Origin: Pseudomonas canadensis
Lineage (GTDB): Bacteria > Pseudomonadota > Gammaproteobacteria > Pseudomonadales > Pseudomonadaceae
Assembly (NCBI RefSeq): GCF_000503215.1
Contig: NZ_AYTD01000014.1
Location: 62,001-126,000 of the forward strand
Length of the DNA: 64,000 nt
Direction of reading: 5' to 3'
Below the pieces are notes generated by a model. That model was not told where the DNA came from, ran no database searches, and was given only the letters and a program-made list of their open reading frames with translations. Shown piece by piece: positions 17,229 through 27,534 of this stretch; position 1 is the first letter of the stretch, and each line of letters opens with the position of its first letter. Position numbers and translations under genes: made by a program.

Positions 17229-17942
17229 TCATGGGCACCAGTAAATCTCTAATGTAGGTTGCAAAAACGCGCGAATCGGCATGGCAGCAACGTCGTCACT
17301 GGCCAGCGCGGCGCTCAAGGTGGTCAATTTCGAACTGCCGGAAATCGACAGCACGGTGTAGTTCGCCGTGGCCAGCAACGCGCGACTCATGGTCAGGCGC
17401 TGGTGCGGCACGGTCGGCGCCAGCATCGGCCAGCAACGGCGGGTACCGTCGGCCTGCAGGGCCTGGCTCAGGTTCGGGCTGTTGGGAAACAGCGATGCGG
17501 TGTGGCCGTCATCGCCCATGCCCAGGACCAGCACATCAATGGCTGGCAATTCGGCCAGCAGGCGATCGGCCTGCTCGGCAGCGTCTTCGAGGTTGGCGGC
17601 AGCGCTGTACAGGCTCAGGAACTTGGCCTTGGCCGCCGGGCCTTGCAGCAGGTGCTGCTTGAGCAAACCTGCATTGCTGTCGGCGTGTTCCACCGGCACC
17701 CACCGCTCGTCGGCCAGGGTAATGGTGACCTTGGACCAGTCCAGCGCCTGCTTGGCCAGGTGCTGGAAAAACGCCACGGGGCTGCGGCCACCGGACACTA
17801 CCAGGGTCGCTTCGCCACGGGCACTGATGGCCGTGCGCAATTGCTCGGCCACGTCATTAGCCAGCCCTTCCGCCAACAGCACCGGGGTGCGGTACTCGTG
17901 GGGGGTTACGCCCTGGGGCAGTTTCAAATCAGATATCGCCAT
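17229..17942 (-). CDS. pgl: 6-phosphogluconolactonase
   Basis: Hydrolyses 6-phosphoglucono-lactone formed by Zwf. 237 residues of the DevB/SOL type, with [14 protein letters not shown] (about 50-63), LADERWVP (about 76-83) and [17 protein letters not shown] (about 136-152). Start MAISDLK at 17942 overlaps the zwf 3' end by 14 bases, so translation is probably coupled. The four-base overlap of its stop with an upstream eda ATG shows how tightly the operon is packed. Confidence 0.95.
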   Translation of the reverse strand: MAISDLKLPQGVTPHEYRTPVLLAEGLANDVAEQLRTAISARGEATLVVSGGRSPVAFFQHLAKQALDWSKVTITLADERWVPVEHADSNAGLLKQHLLQGPAAKAKFLSLYSAAANLEDAAEQADRLLAELPAIDVLVLGMGDDGHTASLFPNSPNLSQALQADGTRRCWPMLAPTVPHQRLTMSRALLATANYTVLSISGSSKLTTLSAALASDDVAAMPIRAFLQPTLEIYWCP

Positions 17943-19395
17943 ACCACGACCTCCCATCCCGCGTGATCAGTGCAATGGAGCTCATCGGCCCCCAGGACCC
18001 CGCCGCGTACGGCTTGGGCGCATCACCGGATTTCTTCCACCCGGCGATCAACTGGTCACACCACTTCCACGCGGCTTCGATTTCATCTTTGCGAACAAAC
18101 AGGTTCTGATTGCCGCGCATCACTTCCAACAACAACCGCTCGTAGGCATCCGGGATCCGGGCGCTGCGGTAGGTGTCGGAAAAATTCAGTTGCAGTGGGC
18201 CGCTGCGCAGTTGCATGCCCTTGTCCAGGCCCTGCTCCTTGGTCATCACGCGCAAGGAAATACCTTCGTCCGGCTGCAGGCGGATGATCAGTTTGTTGCT
18301 GATCTGCAGGCGCTGCTCGGGAGCGAAGATGTAGTGGGACGGTTCCTTGAAGTGAATGACGATCTGCGACAGCTTCTGCGGCATGCGCTTGCCGGTGCGC
18401 AGGTAGAACGGCACTCCGGCCCAACGCCAGTTGCGAATATCGGCACGCAGAGCGACGAAGGTCTCAGTGTCGCTCTGGGTGTTGGAATTCTCTTCCTCCA
18501 GGTACCCCGGCACCGGCTTGCCGGCGCTGTAGCCAGCGATGTATTGGCCGCGCACCACCTGGGTGGTCAGACCGTCCGGGCTGATCGGCGCCAGGGCCTT
18601 GAGCACCTTGACCTTCTCGTCGCGAATGCTGTCGGCGGACAGGTCGGCCGGCGGGTCCATGGCGATCAGGCATAGCAACTGCAGCAAGTGGTTCTGGATC
18701 ATGTCGCGCAGTTGGCCGGCCTTGTCGAAGTAGCCCCAACGGCCTTCGATACCGACCTGCTCGGCCACGGTGATTTCCACGTGGGAGATGTAATTCTGGT
18801 TCCACTGGGTTTCGAACAGGCTGTTGGCGAAACGCAGGGCGATCAGGTTCTGGACGGTCTCTTTGCCTAGGTAGTGGTCGATGCGGTAGGTGCGGTTCTC
18901 CGGAAAGAACTGCGCCACGGCGTCGTTGACCTTGCGCGAGGATTCCAGGTCCGAACCGATGGGCTTTTCCAGCACCACGCGGGTGTTTTCCGCCAGGCCG
19001 ACCTTGGACAGGTTCTCGCAAATCGCGCCGTACACCGCCGCCGGGGTGGCAAAGTAGGCGATCAAGCGTTGTTCGGTGCCGGCGATTTCCGCCAGGGCCA
19101 CGTAGTCATCGGCTTTCATGAAGTCGACGTGAACATAGGTCAGGCGCGCCAGGAAACGCTGGGCGATGGCTTCGTCCAGTTCCTTGCCGACGTATTTACG
19201 CAATTCTTTTTCAATGTGCGCCAGGTGCTGTTGCTCGGAACCGGCTTCACGAGCCAGGGCCAGGATGCGCGTATCGTCGTGCAGGAGCGCGGCGCCATCG
19301 AGTTGATAGAGGGCAGGAAATAACTTGCGCAGCGCCAGATCACCCAAGGCGCCAAACAGGGCAAAGGTGCAGGGTTCTACGGTTATCGAAGGCAT
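17929..19395 (-). CDS. zwf: Glucose-6-phosphate 1-dehydrogenase
   Basis: Oxidises glucose 6-phosphate with NAD(P). 488 residues. Seen: the nucleotide-binding [19 protein letters not shown] (about 13-31; GxxGDLA), [14 protein letters not shown] (about 144) and the active-site signature [15 protein letters not shown] (about 177-191). Divergent from hexR across a 209-bp control region containing a HexR-like operator. First gene of the operon with pgl and eda. Confidence 0.97.
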   Translation of the reverse strand: MPSITVEPCTFALFGALGDLALRKLFPALYQLDGAALLHDDTRILALAREAGSEQQHLAHIEKELRKYVGKELDEAIAQRFLARLTYVHVDFMKADDYVALAEIAGTEQRLIAYFATPAAVYGAICENLSKVGLAENTRVVLEKPIGSDLESSRKVNDAVAQFFPENRTYRIDHYLGKETVQNLIALRFANSLFETQWNQNYISHVEITVAEQVGIEGRWGYFDKAGQLRDMIQNHLLQLLCLIAMDPPADLSADSIRDEKVKVLKALAPISPDGLTTQVVRGQYIAGYSAGKPVPGYLEEENSNTQSDTETFVALRADIRNWRWAGVPFYLRTGKRMPQKLSQIVIHFKEPSHYIFAPEQRLQISNKLIIRLQPDEGISLRVMTKEQGLDKGMQLRSGPLQLNFSDTYRSARIPDAYERLLLEVMRGNQNLFVRKDEIEAAWKWCDQLIAGWKKSGDAPKPYAAGSWGPMSSIALITRDGRSWYGDI

Positions 19396-19460
19396 GATGT
19401 TTGTTCTTTTATCAAGTTAAGCTACAAATACCTTTTTTCAAGGCATCACTCAAGGAAAAA

Positions 19461-19479
19461 TGTAGTAATAACCACAACA
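19461..19479. promoter_or_regulatory. HexR operator candidate
   Basis: TGTAGT-N7-ACAACA forms an imperfect inverted repeat; the inner TTGT/ACAA-type half sites with seven- to eight-base spacing resemble HexR sites reported before zwf in P. putida. It lies 66 bp upstream of zwf and 126 bp upstream of hexR, where a shared repressor would act on both. The assignment depends on remembered consensus. Confidence 0.55.
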
Positions 19480-19604
19480 TTTTCCCGAAATACGCATTCC
19501 GAGTGGTGGTGTTCAGCTACCCTCAGTAGGATAGGCCACCGCAAAAGACCACTCATCGATTGGTTGCCACCCTAATTTGCATCGTCGCCCGAAGGAAAGA
19601 CTGA

Positions 19605-20474
19605 ATGGACCGCGTGCGAAATCTTCTGGAACAGATCCAGAACCGCCTCGAAGAATTGAACAAGGCCGAGCGCAAAGTCGCCGAAGTCATCCTGCTCAAC
19701 CCACAGCAGGCCACCCGCTTCTCGATCGCTGCCCTCGCCCAGGCCGCTTCGGTCAGTGAACCGACGGTCAACCGTTTCTGCCGTTCGTTCGGCGTGAGCG
19801 GCTACCCTGAACTGAAATTACAGCTGGCGCAAAGCCTGGCCAGTGGTGCCGCTTACGTCAGCCGTGCGGTGGAGGCCGATGATAACCCTGAGGCCTACAC
19901 CCAGAAGATCTTTGGCAGCGCCATTGCATCGCTGGACAGTGCCTGCCAGGCACTCGACCCGAACCTGATCAGCAAGGCCGTGGACCTGTTGATCCAGGCA
20001 CGGCAGATCCACTTCTTCGGCCTGGGCGCTTCGGCCCCGGTGGCGATGGATGCCCTGCACAAGTTCTTCCGCTTCAATCTGGCGGTGACCGCCCACGCCG
20101 ACGTGCTGATGCAGCGCATGATCGCGTCGGTGGCACACACGGGCGAGTTGTTCGTGATCATTTCCTACACCGGGCGTACCCGTGAGTTGGTGGAAGTGGC
20201 GCGCATCGCACGTGGGAATGGCGCATCCGTACTGGGCGTGACCGCCGAGAACTCACCGCTGGCCAAGGCCAGCACGGTGAGCCTGAACATCCCGTTGCCG
20301 GAAGACACCGACATCTACATGCCGATGACCTCGCGGATTATCCAACTGACGGTGCTGGACGTGCTGGCAACCGGCATGACGTTGCGTCGCGGGGTGGATT
20401 TCCAGCCGCATTTGCGCAAGATCAAAGAGAGCTTGAATGACAGCCGGTATCCGGTGGGGGATGAGTTCAACTAA
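19605..20474 (+). CDS. hexR: HexR, RpiR-family repressor of glucose catabolism
   Basis: A 289-residue regulator with N-terminal helix-turn-helix ([40 protein letters not shown], about 35-75) and C-terminal SIS sugar-phosphate domain ([20 protein letters not shown], about 138-157; [28 protein letters not shown], about 185-212). In pseudomonads HexR is released from DNA by KDPG. It is divergent from zwf-pgl-eda, as in P. putida and P. aeruginosa. Confidence 0.95.
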   Translation: MDRVRNLLEQIQNRLEELNKAERKVAEVILLNPQQATRFSIAALAQAASVSEPTVNRFCRSFGVSGYPELKLQLAQSLASGAAYVSRAVEADDNPEAYTQKIFGSAIASLDSACQALDPNLISKAVDLLIQARQIHFFGLGASAPVAMDALHKFFRFNLAVTAHADVLMQRMIASVAHTGELFVIISYTGRTRELVEVARIARGNGASVLGVTAENSPLAKASTVSLNIPLPEDTDIYMPMTSRIIQLTVLDVLATGMTLRRGVDFQPHLRKIKESLNDSRYPVGDEFN

Positions 20475-20513
20475 ACCTGCAACACCGCTGCTGGTGAGAG
20501 GGAGTTTGTATGT

Positions 20514-20643
20514 GGTGAGCGGGCTTGCCCCGCGCTGGGTGGCGAAGCCGCCCTGAAAAACGGGCACCTCGGTACATCAGGTACCTACACCGCGCCTGTA
20601 ATGGGGCTGCTTCGCAGCCCAGCGCGGGGCAAGCCCGCTCACC
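20514..20643. repeat. REP-type inverted repeat (arms 35 nt)
   Basis: GGTGAGCGGGCTTGCCCCGC begins the left arm (20514-20548); the right arm 20609-20643 is its near-complete reverse complement. Same family as 6126-6252. Fills the convergent gap between hexR and the mutarotase gene; no other signal seen there. Confidence 0.85.
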
Positions 20644-20678
20644 ACAACAAGCCCGCCCACAACAACCGCAATGCCACG

Positions 20679-21524
20679 CTAAACCCCCGCTCTTGCCTGC
20701 AGGCTGAGATGCGCCCGCTCCCCCGGCGCCAGGCTCGCCCCGGCCATCGCCGACTCCACGCACACAAACCCCGACGCCTCATTGAAGCTCACGCCCAACA
20801 GTGGCCGGCTGCCTGGGTGCCACACCACCGTGTCGGCGCTGTCGCCCGTATCAATGCACAATTCACGCTGCCAGGCGTGATCCTTGAGCTGTAATTCGCC
20901 TTCGTGCTGGAACACCCGTTGGCACCCGCCCTCCACGCGTAGCTCACCTTCCTGCTGGCAAACCTGGCGATTGAGCTGGTCGTAACCTTGTGCCCCCTCA
21001 AGCCCAGACAGCGCTACCTCATCGACGTGACCAATACGCCAGTAAGCATGCAACGCGTGACTCAATTGGCACGGCAGTTCGTCCTGATGCTCGGTGCTCA
21101 GGCGCAGTTCCAGGGTTTCGCCCAGATGCGCGTGCAGGTCGACTTGCCAGTCGCACAACTGCAATTGCCAGTGCAGGCGTACGCCGTCGTCGTCGGTGCT
21201 GCTGTCGAGCAGTTTCCAGTCGATCAGCCTCGCCCAGCCATGGGAAGGCCAGGCATTTTCGCTCGGGTGACGGCCATACCACGGCCAGCACACTGGAACG
21301 CCACCACGGATGGCGCCGACTTGCGGCCACTTGGCCGCACACCACAACCAAGGCTTCTGACCGGTAGGCTGAAAGTGCAGCAATTGCGCGCCCTGGCGAC
21401 TGAACACCGCCTGGCACAGCGGATGGTCGATCACCAACACGTCACGCATCTGAAAGCGCTCCCAGGCGAACACCGGGCGCTCGCGCAGGGATTTGAAAAA
21501 GCGTTGCAGCGGTTGCTCATGCAT
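20679..21524 (-). CDS. D-hexose-6-phosphate mutarotase (YeaD-like)
   Basis: Aldose-1-epimerase-fold enzyme of 281 residues that interconverts anomers of hexose 6-phosphates. Seen: QGAQLLHFQPTGQKPWLWCA, the substrate region GGVPVCWPWYGRH (about 74-86), HGWARLIDW and the late ALHAYWRIGHVDEVALSGLEG. Lies downstream of oprB on the same strand, fitting a role in glucose metabolism. A terminator between oprB and this gene suggests partial separation. Confidence 0.9.
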   Translation of the reverse strand: MHEQPLQRFFKSLRERPVFAWERFQMRDVLVIDHPLCQAVFSRQGAQLLHFQPTGQKPWLWCAAKWPQVGAIRGGVPVCWPWYGRHPSENAWPSHGWARLIDWKLLDSSTDDDGVRLHWQLQLCDWQVDLHAHLGETLELRLSTEHQDELPCQLSHALHAYWRIGHVDEVALSGLEGAQGYDQLNRQVCQQEGELRVEGGCQRVFQHEGELQLKDHAWQRELCIDTGDSADTVVWHPGSRPLLGVSFNEASGFVCVESAMAGASLAPGERAHLSLQARAGV

Positions 21525-21558
21525 GTGCCACAGTCCTGAATGTCTTCACGGTGCCGCC

Positions 21559-21588
21559 CAAAAAAAGCGGGTAGCCATGGCTACCCGC
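21559..21588 (-). terminator. Terminator after oprB
   Basis: Minus strand GCGGGTAGCCATGGCTACCCGC is a perfect 22-base palindrome followed by seven T. It lies 39 bp past the oprB stop, before the mutarotase gene. Confidence 0.9.
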
Positions 21589-21626
21589 AAAATGCGCACA
21601 GAGAGGAGGAGCTTATCGCAACAGCG

Positions 21627-22973
21627 TTAGAACGTAGACTGGATTTTCAGACCGGCCACCAACGCGTTGTCGACTTTGTCCACGCCGCCAGGCTGGACGA
21701 CGTATTGCAGGTTAGGACGCACGGTCAGCCAGTTGGTCACCTTGAAGCCGTAGTTGAGTTCGACGTTGTACTCGGTCTCGCGAATCGGCGTGTACAGCGG
21801 GTTGTCATAGTCGCTCACGCCATTGGCGGCGTTGAGCAGTTCAGAGTTTTTCTTTACGTCATCATTCACGTGCAGGCGAGCCACGCCAATACCGATGTCG
21901 TCTTTTGGACGCGCGTCGAATGGGCCTTTGTACACCAGCATGATCGACTGGTAGTTGTCGACCAGGTTGGTTTCCTTGTCGTGGAAGGTGGCGTTGGCCG
22001 CGATGTTCAGGCCGCGGGAAGCGTCGCCGTTATGCGTGGTGAGTTGCTGTTGGGCAACGAACCAGTAGCCTTTCTTGCTGCTGCGGGTACGGAAGCTTTC
22101 ACCCGTGAGGACCGCATTGCCACCGTTGACGTCTTCACGCACATCCGGAGCATCAGCCGCGCTCTTGTAGTAACCCACACGGTATTCGCCAGGTAGGTTG
22201 TTGACCTTCGGCGACCAAACCAATTCCACCGGAATCACGGTGCCCTTGGTGCCGCTGCCGCTGAGTTTGAAGCCGTTGCCGTGCTCCAGTTGCGATGGGT
22301 TCTGGTTGTACGCACCGATTTGCGCATACAGCTCAGGCGTGATGTTGTACTTCACGCGGATCGCGGCCTGGCTGACGGGCCAGTTGTACCAGGTGTTGAC
22401 GTAGTTACCCACTTGCGAGCCGCAGAACGACAGGTTCTGGAAGTCGCATGGGAAGGTGTTGAAGTCTTCGCCTTCGCCGAAGTAACCGAGTTTCACGTCC
22501 AGCTTGTTGTCGAACATCTGGTGCTGAATCCAGAATTGGGTCAGACGCACCATGTGGCCACGGCCGTAAACTTCTTGAGACGAGCTCAGCGTGCCGGCAC
22601 GCGGGTCACCAATACGGTCGTTGGAGATGTTTTGGCCATTACGGTTGGTCAACTGGATCTTGGCCTGGGTGTTATCCCAGCCCCACAGCTTTTGCAGGTC
22701 CAGTGCCACACCGAGACCGAACTGGTCAGAGTAGCGACCGGTCTTGTCGTCGTTGTAACCACCTTTGGCGTTGTAGCCCATCTCCCCAACGTAGTCAGCC
22801 TTGATGTCGATACCTTGCTCGATCAGCTTGGTACGCTCGCCACCCCAATCGCCCGTCATCCACTTGGAACTGGAGCTGAATGCATCGTCTGCCATCGCAT
22901 TGGCGGACAATACCAGGGCTGCTGCAGCTGACAGTTGGCAGATCAGCCGAGTGTTGTTGTGTTGCTTTTTCAT
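21627..22973 (-). CDS. oprB: Carbohydrate-selective porin OprB
   Basis: Outer-membrane channel for glucose and other sugars. 448 residues with signal peptide (about 1-28, QLSAAAALVLSANAMA), the OprB-family start WMTGDWGGERTKLIEQGIDIKADYVGEMGYN, and alternating beta strands ending in an aromatic residue (GLKIQSTF), as barrel proteins do. Lies downstream of gtsD with only 85 bp between, so it is probably read with the gts genes. Confidence 0.95.
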   Translation of the reverse strand: MKKQHNNTRLICQLSAAAALVLSANAMADDAFSSSSKWMTGDWGGERTKLIEQGIDIKADYVGEMGYNAKGGYNDDKTGRYSDQFGLGVALDLQKLWGWDNTQAKIQLTNRNGQNISNDRIGDPRAGTLSSSQEVYGRGHMVRLTQFWIQHQMFDNKLDVKLGYFGEGEDFNTFPCDFQNLSFCGSQVGNYVNTWYNWPVSQAAIRVKYNITPELYAQIGAYNQNPSQLEHGNGFKLSGSGTKGTVIPVELVWSPKVNNLPGEYRVGYYKSAADAPDVREDVNGGNAVLTGESFRTRSSKKGYWFVAQQQLTTHNGDASRGLNIAANATFHDKETNLVDNYQSIMLVYKGPFDARPKDDIGIGVARLHVNDDVKKNSELLNAANGVSDYDNPLYTPIRETEYNVELNYGFKVTNWLTVRPNLQYVVQPGGVDKVDNALVAGLKIQSTF

Positions 22974-23058
22974 CCCTACATCCTCGTCTTTATTGTTATT
23001 AAACTGTTTTTATCTAACGCGGTTTACTTTTTTTATCTAAAACAACAAGTTATCTGCT

Positions 23059-24219
23059 TCAACGGCCTTTGAATTGGGCCACATTGTCGGCATGCCCCTG
23101 TGCGGGCAATGAAGAAGCAGTGCCCAGTCGCTCGCCCGTGTTGGCGTCGAACAGCAGTACCTTGGAAGGATCGAATTGCAGGGTCAGGGTCTCGCCCACC
23201 TGCGGTGCCACGTCGGGTGCCAGGCGGCAGCAGACCTTGGTGTCATTGAGCTGCACGAACACCAGGGTGTCCGGGCCAGTCGGCTCGGTCACCTGGACTT
23301 CGGCACGAATGCTTGAGGCACTGTTGGCCTCGCCCACCGCCAGCATGATTTGCTCCGGACGCAAGCCGAGGATCACGTCGCGGTCTTCCAGGCCGGCGTC
23401 TGTGGTGTTCAGCGCCAGCTCGCAACGGGCCTGGCCGCTGTCGAGCAGGGCCACCAGGCGACCGTCCTTGCGTTGCAGGCGCAGGGGCACGAAGTTCATC
23501 GGTGGCGAACCAATGAAGCTCGCCACGAACTGGTTGGCCGGGTTGTTGTAGATCTCTTTCGGGGTGCCGAACTGCTGGATGATGCCGTCCTTCATCACCG
23601 CCACCTTGTCGCCCAGGGTCATCGCTTCGATCTGGTCGTGGGTCACGTAGACCGTGGTGGTCTTGAGACGCTGGTGCATCAGTTTCATTTCGGTACGCAT
23701 CTCGACGCGCAGCTTGGCGTCGAGGTTGGACAGCGGTTCGTCGAACAGGTAGATCTTCGGCCGACGCGCCAGGGCACGGCCCATGGCCACGCGTTGTTGC
23801 TGGCCGCCGGAGAGTTGGCCAGGCTTGCGGTTGAGCAGGTGTTCGATCTGCAGCAGCTTGGCCACGCGCGCCACTTCGGCATCGATATCGGCCTGGGGCA
23901 TCTTGCGGATCTTGAGGCCGAACTCGATGTTCTCGCGCACGCTCATGGTCGGGTACAGCGCGTAGGACTGGAACACCATGGCGATGTCACGGTCCTTGGG
24001 GCTCATGCCACTCACGTCTTGGTCGCCGATCATGATCGCGCCGCCAGTGATGGTCTCAAGCCCGGCGATGCAGTTCATCAGCGTGGATTTGCCGCACCCC
24101 GAAGGGCCGACCAGGATCAGGAATTCGCCTTCCTTGATCGACAGTTCGATGTTCTTCAAGGTGTCGGGCAGGCCGGCGCCATAGGTCTTGTTTACATTGC
24201 GAAGTTCAAGCGTAGCCAT
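23059..24219 (-). CDS. gtsD: Glucose/mannose ABC transporter ATPase
   Basis: ATP-binding subunit of 386 residues, MalK/UgpC type. Walker [10 protein letters not shown] (about 38-46), signature [15 protein letters not shown] (about 135-149), Walker [13 protein letters not shown] (about 155-166), switch histidine in VYVTHDQ, and a C-terminal OB/TOBE regulatory domain (about 240-370). Two bases separate it from gtsC. Last transport gene before oprB. Confidence 0.95.
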   Translation of the reverse strand: MATLELRNVNKTYGAGLPDTLKNIELSIKEGEFLILVGPSGCGKSTLMNCIAGLETITGGAIMIGDQDVSGMSPKDRDIAMVFQSYALYPTMSVRENIEFGLKIRKMPQADIDAEVARVAKLLQIEHLLNRKPGQLSGGQQQRVAMGRALARRPKIYLFDEPLSNLDAKLRVEMRTEMKLMHQRLKTTTVYVTHDQIEAMTLGDKVAVMKDGIIQQFGTPKEIYNNPANQFVASFIGSPPMNFVPLRLQRKDGRLVALLDSGQARCELALNTTDAGLEDRDVILGLRPEQIMLAVGEANSASSIRAEVQVTEPTGPDTLVFVQLNDTKVCCRLAPDVAPQVGETLTLQFDPSKVLLFDANTGERLGTASSLPAQGHADNVAQFKGR

Positions 24220-24221
24220 GA

Positions 24222-25067
24222 TTACCCCTTGACCGCGCCGGCCGTGAGGCCGCGCACGAAATACTTGCCTGCGATCACATAGACCAGCAGGGTCGGCAGC
24301 CCGGCGATCATCGCCGCCGCCATATCCACGTTATATTCCTTGGCCCCGGTGCTGGTGTTGACCAGGTTGTTCAGCGCCACCGTGATGGGCTGGGAGTCGC
24401 CGCTGGAGAACACCACACCGAACAGGAAGTCGTTCCAGATCTGGGTGAACTGCCAGATCAGGCAGACCATGATGATCGGGGTCGACATCGGCAGAATGAT
24501 CTGACGGAAGATGGTGAAGAAACCCGCACCGTCCAGGCGCGCGGCCTTGATCAGCGCATCCGGAATGCTCACGTAGTAGTTACGGAAGAACAGCGTGGTA
24601 AACGCCAGGCCGTAGACCACGTGCACAAACACCAGGCCAGTGGTGGTGCTGGCCAGACCCATTTTGCCGAGGGTGAACGACGCCGGCAGCAGCACGGTCT
24701 GGAACGGCAGGAAGCAGCCGAACAACAGCAGGCCGAAGAACAGTTGCGAGCCTTTGAAGCGCCAGAACGACAGCACATAACCGTTCAATGCACCGATGGC
24801 GGTGGAGATCAGTACGGCTGGAACGGTGATCTTGATCGAGTTCCAGAAGTAGCCGTCCACAGTGGCCCAGGCCTTGACCCAGCCAATGCCGGTAACCACG
24901 GTCGGCCAGCTCAGCAGGTTGCCGGAGCTGATATCTTCCGGGGTCTTGAAGCTGGTGAGCAGCATCACCACCAGCGGCACCAGGTACAGCAGCACGGCAA
25001 GAATCAGCACCGCGTAGATCGCGATGCGACTCAGGCTGATAGGTGATTTGGAGGCGAGACTAGTCAT
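24222..25067 (-). CDS. gtsC: Glucose ABC transporter permease
   Basis: MalG-type inner-membrane permease, 281 residues, six helices, with the EAA-like loop FRNYYVSIPDALIKAARLDGAGFFTIFRQIILP (about 165-195) that docks the ATPase. Its start overlaps the gtsB 3' end by eight bases. The closing FVRGLTAGAVKG is typical of the family. Confidence 0.95.
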   Translation of the reverse strand: MTSLASKSPISLSRIAIYAVLILAVLLYLVPLVVMLLTSFKTPEDISSGNLLSWPTVVTGIGWVKAWATVDGYFWNSIKITVPAVLISTAIGALNGYVLSFWRFKGSQLFFGLLLFGCFLPFQTVLLPASFTLGKMGLASTTTGLVFVHVVYGLAFTTLFFRNYYVSIPDALIKAARLDGAGFFTIFRQIILPMSTPIIMVCLIWQFTQIWNDFLFGVVFSSGDSQPITVALNNLVNTSTGAKEYNVDMAAAMIAGLPTLLVYVIAGKYFVRGLTAGAVKG

Positions 25068-25968
25068 TACGTTTGGTCCTCAGCTCGGAGTAGAGGTAAG
25101 GCACGATGATCGCGAGGATCGCACCGAGCATCAGGATGGCACTGGCCGAACCCATGCCCATCTGGCCACGGCTGAAGGTGAACGAGTACATGAACATCGC
25201 CGGCAGGTCGGACGAGTAGCCGGGGCCGCCAGCCGTCATCGCCGCCACCAGGTCGAAGCTCTTGATCGCAATGTGCGCCAGGATCATCACCGCACTGAAG
25301 AACACCGGACGCAGGCTTGGCAGCACCACGCTCCAGTAGATGCGCGGCAGGCTCGCACCGTCGATCTGCGCGGCACGCACGATCGATTGATCGACACCGC
25401 GCAGGCCCGCGAGGAACATCGCCATGATGAAGCCGGAGGCTTGCCAGACAGCGGCGATCACCAGGCAGTAGACCACGCGGTCCGGGTCGATCAGCCAGTC
25501 GAGACGAAAGCCTTCCCAGCCCCAGTCACGCAGGAGTTTGTCCAGGCCCATGCCCGGGTTGAGCAGCCATTTCCAGGCCGTACCGGTGACGATCATCGAG
25601 AGCGCCATCGGGTACAGGTAAATGGTGCGGATAAAGCCTTCGCGACGGATCTTCTGGTCGAGGAAGATCGCCAGGGTCACGCCGATAACCAGCGTGATGC
25701 CGATGAACATCCCGCCAAACACGGCCAGGTTCTTGCTCGCTACCCACCAGCGGTCGTTGTCGAACAACCGCGCGTATTGCGCAAGGCCCGCCCATTTGTA
25801 GCTTGGCAGGAACGTGGAATTGGTGAACGAGAGTACAAACGTCCACAGGATGTAGCCGTAGAAGCCCACCAACACGATGAACATGCTGGGCGCCAGCACC
25901 AGTTTGGGTAGCCAGCGCTGCAGTGCATCGAACGGCGAGGCTTTGCTGAACACAGCAACAGAACTCAT
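25060..25968 (-). CDS. gtsB: Glucose ABC transporter permease
   Basis: MalF-type inner-membrane permease, 302 residues, with six hydrophobic segments and the EAA loop FLAGLRGVDQSIVRAAQIDGASLPRIYWSVVLPSLRP (about 200-235). It forms the channel with GtsC. A REP element separates it from gtsA, a common way to lower expression of membrane subunits relative to the binding protein. Confidence 0.95.
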   Translation of the reverse strand: MSSVAVFSKASPFDALQRWLPKLVLAPSMFIVLVGFYGYILWTFVLSFTNSTFLPSYKWAGLAQYARLFDNDRWWVASKNLAVFGGMFIGITLVIGVTLAIFLDQKIRREGFIRTIYLYPMALSMIVTGTAWKWLLNPGMGLDKLLRDWGWEGFRLDWLIDPDRVVYCLVIAAVWQASGFIMAMFLAGLRGVDQSIVRAAQIDGASLPRIYWSVVLPSLRPVFFSAVMILAHIAIKSFDLVAAMTAGGPGYSSDLPAMFMYSFTFSRGQMGMGSASAILMLGAILAIIVPYLYSELRTKRND

Positions 25969-26015
25969 GGGAAAATCCAGTACAGGGAAAAAGGACTAGC
26001 AGATGAACCGTCCCC

Positions 26016-26115
26016 TGTAGGAGCGAGCTTGCTCGCGAAGGACTTCAACGATAACGCGTGCATACAGGATGAACGCGGTGATCTTGAGTTTTTCGCGAGC
26101 AAGCTCGCTCCTACA
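26016..26115. repeat. REP-type inverted repeat (arms 24 nt) inside the gts operon
   Basis: TGTAGGAGCGAGCTTGCTCGCGAA (26016-26039) is exactly mirrored at 26092-26115. It lies between gtsA and gtsB, where a stem-loop would protect the abundant upstream binding-protein message and reduce permease expression. Confidence 0.85.
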
Positions 26116-26126
26116 GATGGGTTGTG

Positions 26127-27413
26127 TTACTTGGCTGACTTGATCGCAGCGCCAAGTTTCTTGGCGGTGTCGGCCGGGTCGGCTTTCGGGTCGTTGATGT
26201 AGTTGGTCACGACATCAAAGAACGCACCTTGCACAGCCAGGGTAGTGGCCATGTTGTGCGCCATGCTTGGCTGCAGGCCGCCGGTCTTGGCGTCTGCCAG
26301 GAAGTCCTTGGCAGCGGTCTGGGCGCAGGAGTCGAAGCCGTAGGAATCCATTTTGTTCAGCATGTCGTTGCGAACAGGGATCGAACCCTTGTTGATGCTG
26401 AACACTTTCTGGAAGTTCTCACCCAGCACGACTTTGGCAATGTCCTGCTGACCAGCCGCAGTGCCTTTGTCTTTCTGCTTGAACACCGCCAGGGAGTCGA
26501 TGTTGTAGGTGAAGGCTTTGTCGGTGCCTGGGAAGGCTACGCACTCGTAGTCCTTGCCGGCGACTTTCTTGGCGGCGGTCCATTCGGACTTGGCCCAGTC
26601 ACCCATGATCTGCATACCGGCCTTGCCGTTGATGACCTTGCCCGCTTCGAGGTTCCAGTCCTGACCTTTACCGTCGACGTCCATGTAGGTCGCGACTTTC
26701 TTCAGTTCGGTCAGCGACTTGACCATTTCCGGACCGGTCAGCGCAGCGTTATCCAGATCAACCAGAGCTTTCTTGTAGCCATCGGCACCCATCACAGACA
26801 GAACGACCGCTTCGAACACGGTGCTGTCCTGCCAAGGCTGACCACCGTGGGCGAGCGGAATGAAGCCCGCGGCTTTCAGCTTGTCGCCGGCTGCGTAGAA
26901 TTCTTCGAGGGTGGTCGGGTTCTTGGTGATACCGGCTTTCTTGAAGACTTCCGGGTTGATCCACAGCCAGTTCACGCGGTGGATGTTGACCGGTACGGCG
27001 ACGTAGTCACCGTCGTACTTCACGGTATCGGAGACTTTCTTGTCGAGCAGGGAGTCCCACTTCTCTTCTTTGGCGACGTCTTTGAGCACGTCTGTGTCGA
27101 GCAGGCCAGTGGACGCCCATTCCTGAATGTCGGGGCCTTTGATCTGGGCAACACCTGGCGGGTTACCGGCGACCGCGCGGCTTTTCAGCACGGTCATGGC
27201 GGTGGCGCCACCGCCACCTGCGACGGCGCCGTCTTTCCAGACGAAGCCATCTTTCTCAACTTGGGCCTTCAGGACATCTACGGCCGCCTTCTCACCGCCC
27301 GAGGTCCACCAATGCACAACTTCAACCGTACCTTTCGAGTCGGCGGCAAATGCAGAGAGAGGAAACAACGAGGCAATGGAAATAGCGACGGCGAGGCGAT
27401 TAATCGCGTTCAT
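26127..27413 (-). CDS. gtsA: Glucose/mannose-binding protein of the GtsABCD transporter
   Basis: Periplasmic solute-binding protein, 428 residues, with signal peptide (about 1-23, ending [11 protein letters not shown]) and family-1 binding-protein motifs ([52 protein letters not shown]). It captures sugar delivered by OprB. Head of gtsABCD; a 43-bp promoter element shared with the epimerase gene lies 80-122 bp upstream. Confidence 0.95.
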   Translation of the reverse strand: MNAINRLAVAISIASLFPLSAFAADSKGTVEVVHWWTSGGEKAAVDVLKAQVEKDGFVWKDGAVAGGGGATAMTVLKSRAVAGNPPGVAQIKGPDIQEWASTGLLDTDVLKDVAKEEKWDSLLDKKVSDTVKYDGDYVAVPVNIHRVNWLWINPEVFKKAGITKNPTTLEEFYAAGDKLKAAGFIPLAHGGQPWQDSTVFEAVVLSVMGADGYKKALVDLDNAALTGPEMVKSLTELKKVATYMDVDGKGQDWNLEAGKVINGKAGMQIMGDWAKSEWTAAKKVAGKDYECVAFPGTDKAFTYNIDSLAVFKQKDKGTAAGQQDIAKVVLGENFQKVFSINKGSIPVRNDMLNKMDSYGFDSCAQTAAKDFLADAKTGGLQPSMAHNMATTLAVQGAFFDVVTNYINDPKADPADTAKKLGAAIKSAK

Positions 27414-27491
27414 CTGAGTACCTTTTCTTGTTGTTATGCATGCAAGTCTTAGGCTTGCGCTGCACGGAGTTTAAACATGGATTTTTCAGGC

Positions 27492-27534
27492 GCAGGTAAC
27501 AAAGGGATGCACAAATGTCACCATCTGGTGACAT
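27492..27534 (-). promoter_or_regulatory. Shared 43-bp control element, gtsA copy
   Basis: On the minus strand it reads ATGTCACCA-GA-TGGTGACAT, TTT, six variable bases, then CCCTTTGTTACCTGC. The copy at 28836-28878 has the same total length and conserved blocks. The palindromic operator (27515-27534) overlaps the last codons and stop of the epimerase gene. Regulator unknown; a sugar-responsive regulator is inferred. Confidence 0.65.
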
